Source of the DNA: Undibacterium hunanense
GTDB lineage: Bacteria > Pseudomonadota > Gammaproteobacteria > Burkholderiales > Burkholderiaceae_D
Assembly: GCF_014284335.1 (NCBI RefSeq)
Contig: NZ_JACOGF010000018.1
Location: 1-64,000 of the forward strand
DNA length: 64,000 bases
Direction: 5' to 3'
Under the pieces are notes generated by a model. That model made no database searches and had not been told where the DNA came from. It saw nothing but the letters and a program-made list of their open reading frames with translations. A program made the position numbers and the translations under genes. How positions within the stretch are numbered: position 1 is the first letter of the stretch; the number at the start of each line of letters is the position of its first letter. This document shows positions 16,502 to 24,589 of this stretch, piece after piece.

Positions 16502-17264
16502 TCAGGTCAGGCAGTTGATGTCTGCTTATATCGATCAGGAACTGGACACCGGACAGGCGCTTCGCATGGGCGAACATCTGGCGCACTGTGAAGCATGTCG
16601 CACCGCACTGATGCAGGCAGAAGAACTGACAGCAAGTGTCAGGCAGCATGCCACCTACCATCTCGCCCCTGCAAAGCTGCGCGCACGCATCGTGGCTGAT
16701 CTGGTGCAAGAGCGTCCTTCCCGCTTCAGTAGCTGGCCCTGGGCCTGGATTAACCTTGGTTTAAGTGGCTTGAGCACAGCAGCATTTGCCGTCACTCTCA
16801 CACTGTATTTGAACCAGCCATCGGCCACGCAAATTTTTAATGATGAAGTGCTTGCCAGCCATTTCCGTTCACTGGCGCCGGGGCATCTGGTTGATGTCGT
16901 CTCCTCTGACCATCATACGGTCAAGCCCTGGTATGCGGGCAAGCTTGATTTTTCACCTCCCGTGGTCGACCTGACAGCTCAGGGCTATCCCTTGCTGGGA
17001 GGCCGGCTGGATTATCTGGCAGGCAGACAGGTCGCAGCCCTCGCTTACCAGCACGGCAAGCATATTGTGAACCTGTACCTCTATCCCGATACCACCAATG
17101 CGTCCAATACCGGCAAAGCAGCAGTGAGCTTCACAACAGGTTCCAGCCGTGGTTACCAGCTCATGCAATGGAGTGCGGCTGGCGTGCATTATGTTGCGGT
17201 GTCTGACATGAATGGCGCAGAAATGGCTCAGTTCGCCCATCAAATCAAGGCATCCGTCGATTAG
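16491..17264 (+). CDS. Zinc-finger anti-sigma factor
   Basis: 257 aa. The N-terminal ZAS domain has H29-x3-C33-x2-C36 (EHLAHCEACR) plus C3 as a likely further zinc ligand. A single membrane helix (about 80-104, AWINLGLSGLSTAAFAVTLTLYL) separates it from a ~150-aa periplasmic domain (ending QFAHQIKASVD) of unfamiliar type. It should hold the ECF factor at the membrane until a periplasmic or redox signal arrives. The H-x3-C-x2-C zinc site can respond to oxidants in relatives such as RsrA and ChrR, while the periplasmic domain points to an envelope signal instead. Confidence 0.92.
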   Translation: MECNQVRQLMSAYIDQELDTGQALRMGEHLAHCEACRTALMQAEELTASVRQHATYHLAPAKLRARIVADLVQERPSRFSSWPWAWINLGLSGLSTAAFAVTLTLYLNQPSATQIFNDEVLASHFRSLAPGHLVDVVSSDHHTVKPWYAGKLDFSPPVVDLTAQGYPLLGGRLDYLAGRQVAALAYQHGKHIVNLYLYPDTTNASNTGKAAVSFTTGSSRGYQLMQWSAAGVHYVAVSDMNGAEMAQFAHQIKASVD

Positions 17265-17492
17265 CGATGCAACGGCTACTCATCAAAAAATAGTCAAAAT
17301 AATATCAATCTGATGTGTGCAGCCGTTTTTTCATTAAAAGCAAAACTTAGTTTTGTATTGCGATAAAAATCACATCGCACTATCGGAATATCCCGAATTA
17401 AAATGCCTGACCAAGGTATGACAAAGAAACACGAAAGAGGTGCCTGATCCGTCCAGGCAAAAGCTCGTGCCTGGCCCACAATAAGGAAGACA

Positions 17493-19604
17493 ATGAAACC
17501 ACAAATGAAACTGATCGCTGCACTGTGCATGATAGGCGCAAGCAGTCTGGCACTGGCCCAGGCTGAAGATAAATTCCAGTGGCTGGAAGATGTCACCGGT
17601 GAAAAAGCCCTGAACTGGGTCAAGGACCAAAACAAGGTCACACGTGGCAAGCTCGACAATGATGCCGGTTTTAACAAGCTGAAGGCCGATTTGCAGGTCG
17701 TGCTGGATTCGAAGGACCGTATCCCGGGCATACGCAAAATGGGAGACGCCGTCTACAATTTCTGGATGGATGCAGAACACCCGCGTGGTGTCTGGCGTAA
17801 AACCACGCTGGAAGAATACAAAAAATCCCAGCCTAAATGGGAAGTGGTGCTGGATGTTGATGCCCTGGCCAAAGCAGAAAATGAAAACTGGGTATACAAG
17901 GCCAGCGTATGTCGCGAACCCGTGTATGACCGTTGCCTGATCGAGTTGTCACGCGGTGGTGCAGACGCCGTTGTCACGCGGGAATTTGACCTAGCCAGCA
18001 AGTCCTTCGTCAAAGGCGGCTTCAGCTTGCCAGAAGCAAAAATGAATCTGGACTGGGTTGATAAAGACACCCTGTTTGTCGCCACTGATTTTGGTGCAGG
18101 CACGCTGACTGATTCCGGCTATGCACGCGTAGTCAAGGAATGGAAGCGCGGTACCGAATTATCGGCTGCCAAGACCCTGTTCGAAGGTCAGAAAAATGAT
18201 ATGGCTGTAGGAGCCAATTCCAGCGATCATAAAGGCGTACACCGGGAAATGGTCAGCCGTCAAATCACCTTCTATACGTCAGAACAGTATTTGAAAGACG
18301 GTGACAAGCTGATCAAGCTGGATATACCGGCCAAGAGCAATCTGTATTTCTTTGATAAACAGGCTGTGATCACCCCGCGTGAAACATGGACTGTGGGTGG
18401 CAAGACCTATGCATCCGGCAGCGTACTGGCGATCGACTTTGATGCCTTCATGAAAGGCAATCGCGAATTTACGGTCTTGTTTGAACCCAGCGACACCACC
18501 TCTTATACAGGTGCCACCATCACCCGCAATTACCTGTTGTTGCAAACCCTGGACAACGTCAAGAGCAATCTGAAGGAATGGAAATTTGATAGCGGTAAAT
18601 GGTCTGCCCGCCAGGTCACATTACCAACGCTGGGCGCAGTCGGCGTGAGTGGCGTGGATGCAGAAAATTCTGACGATTACCTGCTCAGCTATTCTGATTA
18701 CCTGACACCCAGTGTCTACATGATGGCGCATGCCGGTAATGACAAACGTGAGTTGCTGAAATCTGCACCGGCCTTCTTTGATGCTGGCGCCTATGAAACC
18801 GTGCAAAAATTCACTACATCCAAAGATGGTACCAAGGTGCCTTACTTTATCGTGCGCCGCAAGGACATGAAGTACGACAGTAATAATCCTACCCTGCTGT
18901 ATGGCTATGGCGGTTTCCAGATTTCCATGACACCGTCATATTCTGGTGGTCTGGGCAAAAGCTGGCTGGATAAAGGTGGTGTCTATGTAGTGGCAAATAT
19001 CCGTGGTGGTGGTGAATTTGGCCCGCGCTGGCATCAACTGGCATTGAAGGAAAATCGTCAGCGTGCCTATGATGACTTTGCAGCGGTAGCAGAAGACCTG
19101 ATCGCCAGCAAAATCACCAGCAACAAACATCTGGGTGCCATGGGTGGCAGCAATGGCGGCCTGCTGGCCGGTGTTGCACTGACCCAGCGTCCGGATCTGT
19201 TTAATGCGGTTGTCAGCCAGGTGCCTTTGCTGGACATGCGTCGTTTCAACCAGTTGCTGGCAGGTGCTTCATGGATGGGTGAATATGGCAATCCGGATGT
19301 ACCGGCGGAATGGGATTACATCTCCAAATATTCGCCTTACCAGAATGTCAAGGCAGGCGTGACTTACCCGAATGTTCTGTTCATCACATCGACCCGTGAT
19401 GACCGCGTACATCCTGGTCATGCGCGCAAGATGGCTGCCAAAATGATGGATCAGGGTCACAAGAATGTCTGGTATTACGAAAACACCGAAGGCGGTCACG
19501 GCGGTGCGGCAAATAATGCACAACGTGCCGACATGAGTGCGATCACCTATACCTTCTTGTGGAATATGCTCAAACGTGACAATGAAGCCAATCAGGTTCA
19601 CTAA
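17493..19604 (+). CDS. Secreted prolyl oligopeptidase family serine peptidase (S9A)
   Basis: 703 aa with a signal peptide (MKLIAALCMIGASSLALA). An N-terminal WLEDVTGEKALNWVK segment and a beta-propeller (about 60-430) precede the alpha/beta-hydrolase domain. Catalytic residues are visible: S553 in GGSNGGLLAG, the DDRV aspartate pair at 636-637, and H669 in EGGHGGA. The YGGFQISMTPSYS and NIRGGGEFG blocks are typical of S9A. It cleaves peptides after proline, here in the periplasm or outside. In the leader, ccaggca/tgcctgg (17453-17474) can form a hairpin just before an AAGGA site. It is followed by a strong terminator. Confidence 0.93.
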   Translation: MKPQMKLIAALCMIGASSLALAQAEDKFQWLEDVTGEKALNWVKDQNKVTRGKLDNDAGFNKLKADLQVVLDSKDRIPGIRKMGDAVYNFWMDAEHPRGVWRKTTLEEYKKSQPKWEVVLDVDALAKAENENWVYKASVCREPVYDRCLIELSRGGADAVVTREFDLASKSFVKGGFSLPEAKMNLDWVDKDTLFVATDFGAGTLTDSGYARVVKEWKRGTELSAAKTLFEGQKNDMAVGANSSDHKGVHREMVSRQITFYTSEQYLKDGDKLIKLDIPAKSNLYFFDKQAVITPRETWTVGGKTYASGSVLAIDFDAFMKGNREFTVLFEPSDTTSYTGATITRNYLLLQTLDNVKSNLKEWKFDSGKWSARQVTLPTLGAVGVSGVDAENSDDYLLSYSDYLTPSVYMMAHAGNDKRELLKSAPAFFDAGAYETVQKFTTSKDGTKVPYFIVRRKDMKYDSNNPTLLYGYGGFQISMTPSYSGGLGKSWLDKGGVYVVANIRGGGEFGPRWHQLALKENRQRAYDDFAAVAEDLIASKITSNKHLGAMGGSNGGLLAGVALTQRPDLFNAVVSQVPLLDMRRFNQLLAGASWMGEYGNPDVPAEWDYISKYSPYQNVKAGVTYPNVLFITSTRDDRVHPGHARKMAAKMMDQGHKNVWYYENTEGGHGGAANNAQRADMSAITYTFLWNMLKRDNEANQVH

Positions 19605-19660
19605 TTAACTTCACCAGGCAAGGCAGGGGGCTGTAAAAAAAACAGCACTCTGGAATTGAA

Positions 19661-19692
19661 AAGGCAGCCAGTTTTCTGGCTGCCTTTTTTTA
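19661..19692 (+). terminator. Rho-independent terminator after the S9A peptidase
   Basis: A perfect stem ggcagccag-tttt-ctggctgcc (19663-19684) is followed by a run of Ts, 57 bp after the peptidase stop. Confidence 0.9.
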
Positions 19693-19715
19693 TTTATATG
19701 AATCAGGTGATTAAT

Positions 19716-19813
19716 GTTAATCAAATCATGTTAATCAAATCATGTTAATCAAATCATGCGAATCAAATCATGCGAATCAAATCATGCGAATCAGATCATG
19801 TGAATCAGATCAT
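19716..19813. repeat. 14-bp tandem repeat, seven copies
   Basis: Seven adjacent 14-bp units run from 19716 to 19813. The consensus is g(t/c)(t/g)aatca(a/g)atcat: the first three copies read gttaatcaaatcat, the next two gcgaatcaaatcat, and the last two carry agatcat. A partial unit (gaatcaggtgattaat) precedes them. It lies between a terminator and the stop of the convergent binding-protein gene and looks like a minisatellite that may vary in copy number. Confidence 0.9.
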
Positions 19814-19826
19814 TAACGAAACAGCC

Positions 19827-20717
19827 TCAATCAACTTTATCAGATGGATAGCGTATGGTTTCGCGCAGTAACACACCCATAGGCAAACCCAGGGGGACGC
19901 CATTCGGTTGTATCGGTTTGGTAAACCATTTTTCATATAACCTGGTCAGTTCGCCATCCAGCATCATGCGTACCATTTCAGCGTCAATGACTTTCTTGAA
20001 TGCGGCATCACCCTTGGGCAGCATCATGGCATAGGCTTCAGAAGAAAGCGGATCACCGACGACCACCAGCTTCTCTTGTGTTTTTGACCTGGCCTTGACA
20101 CCCACCAGTATCGCATCATGCTGGGCAAACGCATCGACCTGTTTATTGAGCAACATGCCAAAAGATTCTGTATGGTCTTTGGCTTCAACCAGCTTCATAT
20201 TCAGGGAACGGACTTTATCTCTTTCCTGCAAATATTTATCTGTAGAAGTACCTTTGGTAATGACCACTTTTTTATTCTTCAAATCCTGCCAGTTATTGAT
20301 GCCGGAATCAGCAAACACGATCATGCGGATAGTGGCGAAGAAATGGGGCAATGTGTAATTGACCTTTTCACGGCGCTCGGCATTATTGCTGGTGGAACCA
20401 CATTCAATATCTGCCTGACCGGAAGTCATTGCCGCCATGCGCGTATCAGAAGTCACGGGAATATAGTTGACCTTCAGTTGCGGCAGCTTCAATTCCTTCT
20501 TGACCGCTTCTACAAATTTTGCACAGATATCAATCGAATAACCTATGGGCGCCTTGCTTTCTGACAGATAAGAAAATGGCAACGCCGCTTCACGGAAAGC
20601 GATATTGATGGTCTGTGTCTTTTTAATACGGTCCAGCGTATCTGCCGCCATGGAAATCTGACTGAACAAACCAGTCAGGAAAACAATACCTGCTTTAATA
20701 ATAAAACCAAATTTCAT
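19827..20717 (-). CDS. Periplasmic amino acid-binding protein (SBP family 3)
   Basis: 296 aa with a signal peptide (MKFGFIIKAGIVFLTGLFSQISMAA). It has the type 3 solute-binding fold, with IAFREAALPFSYL, GYSIDICAKFV, SGQADIECGSTSNNAERR and the hinge region; the last two blocks are typical of the glutamate/aspartate group (GltI-like). It would deliver amino acids to an ABC permease, but no permease or ATPase gene for this family is adjacent, so it is an orphan component or a sensor-type binding protein. It is divergent from mdlA-like across about 350 bp. Confidence 0.9.
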   Translation of the reverse strand: MKFGFIIKAGIVFLTGLFSQISMAADTLDRIKKTQTINIAFREAALPFSYLSESKAPIGYSIDICAKFVEAVKKELKLPQLKVNYIPVTSDTRMAAMTSGQADIECGSTSNNAERREKVNYTLPHFFATIRMIVFADSGINNWQDLKNKKVVITKGTSTDKYLQERDKVRSLNMKLVEAKDHTESFGMLLNKQVDAFAQHDAILVGVKARSKTQEKLVVVGDPLSSEAYAMMLPKGDAAFKKVIDAEMVRMMLDGELTRLYEKWFTKPIQPNGVPLGLPMGVLLRETIRYPSDKVD

Positions 20718-21073
20718 ACAACTTCCTTATCTTCAGCCTCAATGCAAAGGCGGCATTATAGAATCTTTCCGTGACGCAACCATGAATTGTCCAAATTTCA
20801 CATTCTTGCCGCCATCATATTGATGATTTATTGAGCCAGCGCAAGAGTGCTTGCCTTTGCATAACATCAGTTATCCCGGGAAATACCCGGCAGCATTTGA
20901 TACGCCAGGCGACATTCTCGCCATCCGGAGCTGACGCGCACATTTCATAAACAGGGATATGTTCCAGTGAAAGGGCGATGATTTTTGCGGATGCTGTATC
21001 ATTTCCCGCTTTGCCGTGCATGCATTGGCGTGGCATATGCAACCATTTCCCTGATTTCGGGTCTGAACCATCT
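20718..21073. other. Divergent intergenic region, no recognised element
   Basis: The 356 bp between the orphan binding protein and the ABC exporter genes. Short frames on both strands show no family features and no good ribosome-binding site. A cccgggaaatacccgg palindrome-like block (about 20875-20891) is the only symmetric feature seen. It presumably holds both promoters. Confidence 0.4.
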
Positions 21074-22825
21074 ATGAGTTTGTACCAGCTTATTGCTCAG
21101 TTTATCCGCCAGCACTGGCGCCATTATCTTGGTGCGGGTGCGATGCTGTTCGCCGTTGCCGTGATGACGGTCCTGATACCGCGCCGTGTTGGCATGATCA
21201 TTGATGGCATGGTGGCAGGTCGTTTTGACAACACTGGCCTGATGTGGGAATTGTCCTGGCTTATCGGCATGGGCCTGGCCATCTATTTCTTGCGGGTGGG
21301 CTGGCGTACCCAGTTGTTTACTGCTTCCTATCAGTTAGGCATGCAATTACGCACCCGGCTTTACCAGAGGCTGAGCGTACAGGGTTCGCGTTTTTTCCAG
21401 CAACAAAGAACCGGTGACCTGATGGCCCTGGGCACCAATGATGCCGATGCCATTGAACTGGCGGCAGGTGAAGCCGCACTGGCCGGTTTTGACGGCAGCC
21501 TGACCTTTGCCCTGGTGATAGGCATGATGTTACTGGGTGTGGACTGGCGACTGGCGCTGGCGGCCTTGCTGCCCTTCCCTTTCATGGCCTGGGCCTTCAA
21601 GCGCATTACCCATCATATCCACGATGCTTCGCGTGATTCGCTGGAACGTTTCAGCAAACTCAATGACCATGTGCAGGAAACCCTGGCCGGTGTGCGTACC
21701 CTGCGCGCCCTGGGTCTGGAACAGCGCAGCGCAGCTCAGTTTGCCGAGATGGCCGAACAGGCCGCTGCCGCCAGCCTGTCAGCCCAGCGCTGGGAAGCTG
21801 CCTATGAACCGGCAGTCGGCATCAGCCTGACAGCAGCCGGGGCGTTGACCCTGGGTGTGGGTGGCTACCTGGTCTGGCATGGCGAGATGAGCATTGGTGC
21901 ACTGACCAGTTTTTCCATGTATCTGGGCCAGTTGATCTGGCCCATGTTTGCTGCCGGCTGGGTTTTGTCCCTGCTGGAACGCGGAAAAGCGGCATGGGCC
22001 AGACTGGAACCGGTGCTGACACAAGAATTGAGCGTCAATGATGAAGGTGCCATCACCACGCCACCGGCAGGCGATCTGCGTGTAGAACATGTCAGTTTTG
22101 CCTATCCGGGTCAATCCAGCCCAGCCTTGCAAGACATCAGCCTGACGATTGCACCCGGCCAGACAGTGGGCATAGTCGGCCCCACGGGTTCAGGCAAATC
22201 CAGCATCATCCGTTTATTGCTGCGCCAGGTAGAAGCAGAACAGGGCCACGTCACCTGGGGCGGGCATGCGTTGGCGGAGTACCGCCTGCAAGCCTTGCGC
22301 CAGTCCATCAACTGGGTAGCTCAGGAGCCCTTTTTGTTCTCGGCATCGATTGCCGACAATATAGGTCTCAGCAACCCTGCTGCCAGCCGTGCAGACATCA
22401 TGCAGGCCGCCAGACTGGCATCGGTCGACGACGATATACAACGCTTCCCGCATGGCTATGACACGCTGGTGGGCGAGCGCGGCGTCACCCTGTCAGGTGG
22501 TCAAAGACAGCGTGTTGCCATCGCCCGTGCCCTGCTGACAGCCAGCCCGCTGTTGTTGCTGGACGATGCCCTGTCAGCGGTGGATACACAGACTGAAACC
22601 CATATCCTGCAACACCTGGCAGAACTAAGGAAAGAACATCCCGAACGCAGTGCCGTCATCGTCAGCCATCGCCTGAGTGCGGTGCTGGAAGCCAGTCACA
22701 TCCTGGTTTTACGTGAAGGAAAAATCGTCGAACAAGGCAATCACCAGTCCTTGCTGGATCTGGATGGCTGGTATGCAACGCAATGGCGTTATCAACAACT
22801 GGAAGCAAGCCTGGATGCAGCCTGA
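21074..22825 (+). CDS. ABC exporter half-transporter, MdlA-like
   Basis: 583 aa from the ATG at 21074, which begins right at the transporter domain; the frame is open back to 20978. Six membrane helices (about 15-290) are fused to an ATPase with Walker A GPTGSGKSS, a Q-loop in WVAQEPFLF, signature LSGGQRQR and Walker B LLLLDDALSAVD. In this Walker B the catalytic Glu is Asp (DD), a change known in degenerate sites of heterodimeric exporters. It pairs with the next gene, which overlaps its 3' end. The substrate is unknown (lipid or drug-type export). Confidence 0.9.
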   Translation: MSLYQLIAQFIRQHWRHYLGAGAMLFAVAVMTVLIPRRVGMIIDGMVAGRFDNTGLMWELSWLIGMGLAIYFLRVGWRTQLFTASYQLGMQLRTRLYQRLSVQGSRFFQQQRTGDLMALGTNDADAIELAAGEAALAGFDGSLTFALVIGMMLLGVDWRLALAALLPFPFMAWAFKRITHHIHDASRDSLERFSKLNDHVQETLAGVRTLRALGLEQRSAAQFAEMAEQAAAASLSAQRWEAAYEPAVGISLTAAGALTLGVGGYLVWHGEMSIGALTSFSMYLGQLIWPMFAAGWVLSLLERGKAAWARLEPVLTQELSVNDEGAITTPPAGDLRVEHVSFAYPGQSSPALQDISLTIAPGQTVGIVGPTGSGKSSIIRLLLRQVEAEQGHVTWGGHALAEYRLQALRQSINWVAQEPFLFSASIADNIGLSNPAASRADIMQAARLASVDDDIQRFPHGYDTLVGERGVTLSGGQRQRVAIARALLTASPLLLLDDALSAVDTQTETHILQHLAELRKEHPERSAVIVSHRLSAVLEASHILVLREGKIVEQGNHQSLLDLDGWYATQWRYQQLEASLDAA

Positions 22826-24581
22826 TACCAACAAGAAAACAAGCGCCCTGTCAGAAAAGAAGCAAGCCGTGCGCCTGCTGCTGCAGGCCGCCAGCACTGA
22901 AAAACGCCATGTCTGGCTGGGCATCTTCTTTTTGTTCGTGGCCGCTGGTCTGGAAGCCGTTGGCCCCTTGCTGGGCAAGGCATTCATAGATCGTTATCTG
23001 TTGCCACATAAAATGGATATGGGCATGGTCACCGCCCTGCTGGCTGCCTATGTGCTGACCGGCTGGGGTGCGACCTGGCTGCGTTATCTGCAACTGACAC
23101 GGCTGGCCGGTGTTGCCATGCGCTCGGTACGTCGTCTGCGTGAACAGGTGTATGAACATGTACTGCGCTTGCCCATGGCATTTTTTGACAAGGCGATTAC
23201 TGGGCAACTGGTCAGCCGCGTAACGAACGACACCGAATCAGTCAAGAGCCTGTATGTGCAGGTACTGTTCGTGATGCTTGACAGTTCCATCGTCGTCATC
23301 GGCGCACTGACCGCCATGGCGTTTCTGGAATGGCGTCTGATGCTGATCGTCATCATGCTGATACCGGCAGTCATCATCATCGTCTGGTTTTATCAGCGCT
23401 GGAGTGCGCCAGCCGTCAGCCGTGCACGCCAGTTGCGCAGTGAAATCAATGCCCAGGTTGCAGAAAGCATCAATGGCATGAGTACGCTGCAAGCCAGCAA
23501 TGCCGAACGTCGCTTTGGTGAGCGCTTTGCAACCACCAACCAATTACACTATGCAGCAAGGCTGGATGAATTGCGTGCCAATGCCTGGCTCTTGCGCCCG
23601 GCGCTGGATCTGATGAATTCTATCTTGCTGGTGGTGGTGATTTTCAGTTTCAGTCAGCGCAGTTTTTCTGGCGTTGAGATCGGCATACTGTATGCGTTTG
23701 TCAGCTATATCGCACGGGTGGTGGAACCGCTGATACAGATCACCCTGCAATTCGGCCAGATACAGCAGGCCGTCGTTTCGGCAGCGCGGGTCAATACCCT
23801 GTTGAATGAACATCAGGCACCAGTCGCCAGCAGCGACGCCCGCATTGTCGACGGCAATCTGAAGCTGGAACAGGTCAGCTTTGGTTACGACCCGACTCGC
23901 CCGGTCCTGCATGATTTCAGTCTTGAGATACCGGCTGGCAGTTTTTACGGCATCGTTGGTCATACCGGTAGCGGCAAATCCACACTGCTGAGCCTCTTGC
24001 TGCGTTTTTACACGGCACAGTCTGGCCACATCAGTATAGACGGACAGCCATTGGCCAGTATCAGCGATGCACATTTCCGTGACAGGGTCGGACTGGTGCC
24101 GCAAGAACCCTTTTTGCTGGCTGCGAATGCACGCGAAAACATTTCCATGGGCCGCGACATCAGCGAAGCCGATATCATCGCTGCCGCCAAAGCCGCCCAT
24201 GTGCATGACTTTATTCTGCAACTGGAAAACGGCTATGACACCCCGCTGGGTGAAGGCGGCGCTCGCCTGTCCACGGGGCAAAAACAATTGCTGGCCATCG
24301 CGCGTGCCCTGGCTGGCAAGCCACGCGTGCTGTTCCTGGATGAAGCCACGTCACATATCGATAGCGAAACTGAGCAGGTAGTACAGACTGCACTGACAGA
24401 GTTGCGCGGCAAGGTCAGCATCGTGGCCATCGCCCATCGCCTGTCCACCATCCGTGATGCTGACCGCATCATCGTGCTGAACCACGGCAAGCTGGCAGAA
24501 CAAGGCAATCACCAAGAATTAATGCAAGTGGAACAAGGCATCTATCAACGCCTGTACCTGTTGCAAACCCTGGAAGAATAA
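22815..24581 (+). CDS. ABC exporter half-transporter, MdlB-like
   Basis: 588 aa from the ATG at 22815, which overlaps the preceding stop by 11 bp. Six membrane helices are followed by an ATPase domain with Walker A GHTGSGKST, Q-loop VPQEPFLL, signature LSTGQKQLL and Walker B VLFLDEATSHID with an intact catalytic Glu. The LSxGQKQ form is usual for MdlB. Together with the DD Walker B of its partner this points to an asymmetric heterodimer with one full catalytic site. A class A PBP gene follows after 8 bp in the same operon. Confidence 0.9.
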   Translation: MQPDTNKKTSALSEKKQAVRLLLQAASTEKRHVWLGIFFLFVAAGLEAVGPLLGKAFIDRYLLPHKMDMGMVTALLAAYVLTGWGATWLRYLQLTRLAGVAMRSVRRLREQVYEHVLRLPMAFFDKAITGQLVSRVTNDTESVKSLYVQVLFVMLDSSIVVIGALTAMAFLEWRLMLIVIMLIPAVIIIVWFYQRWSAPAVSRARQLRSEINAQVAESINGMSTLQASNAERRFGERFATTNQLHYAARLDELRANAWLLRPALDLMNSILLVVVIFSFSQRSFSGVEIGILYAFVSYIARVVEPLIQITLQFGQIQQAVVSAARVNTLLNEHQAPVASSDARIVDGNLKLEQVSFGYDPTRPVLHDFSLEIPAGSFYGIVGHTGSGKSTLLSLLLRFYTAQSGHISIDGQPLASISDAHFRDRVGLVPQEPFLLAANARENISMGRDISEADIIAAAKAAHVHDFILQLENGYDTPLGEGGARLSTGQKQLLAIARALAGKPRVLFLDEATSHIDSETEQVVQTALTELRGKVSIVAIAHRLSTIRDADRIIVLNHGKLAEQGNHQELMQVEQGIYQRLYLLQTLEE

Positions 24582-24589
24582 GGAAAGCC

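Noticed and set aside
19716-19813. Possible CRISPR array
   Set aside because: The 14-bp units are directly adjacent with no spacers, and no cas genes are near.
24246-24300. Degenerate ABC signature LSTGQ in the second exporter subunit
   Set aside because: LSxGQKQ is the usual form in MdlB-type proteins, so it does not indicate a broken site.
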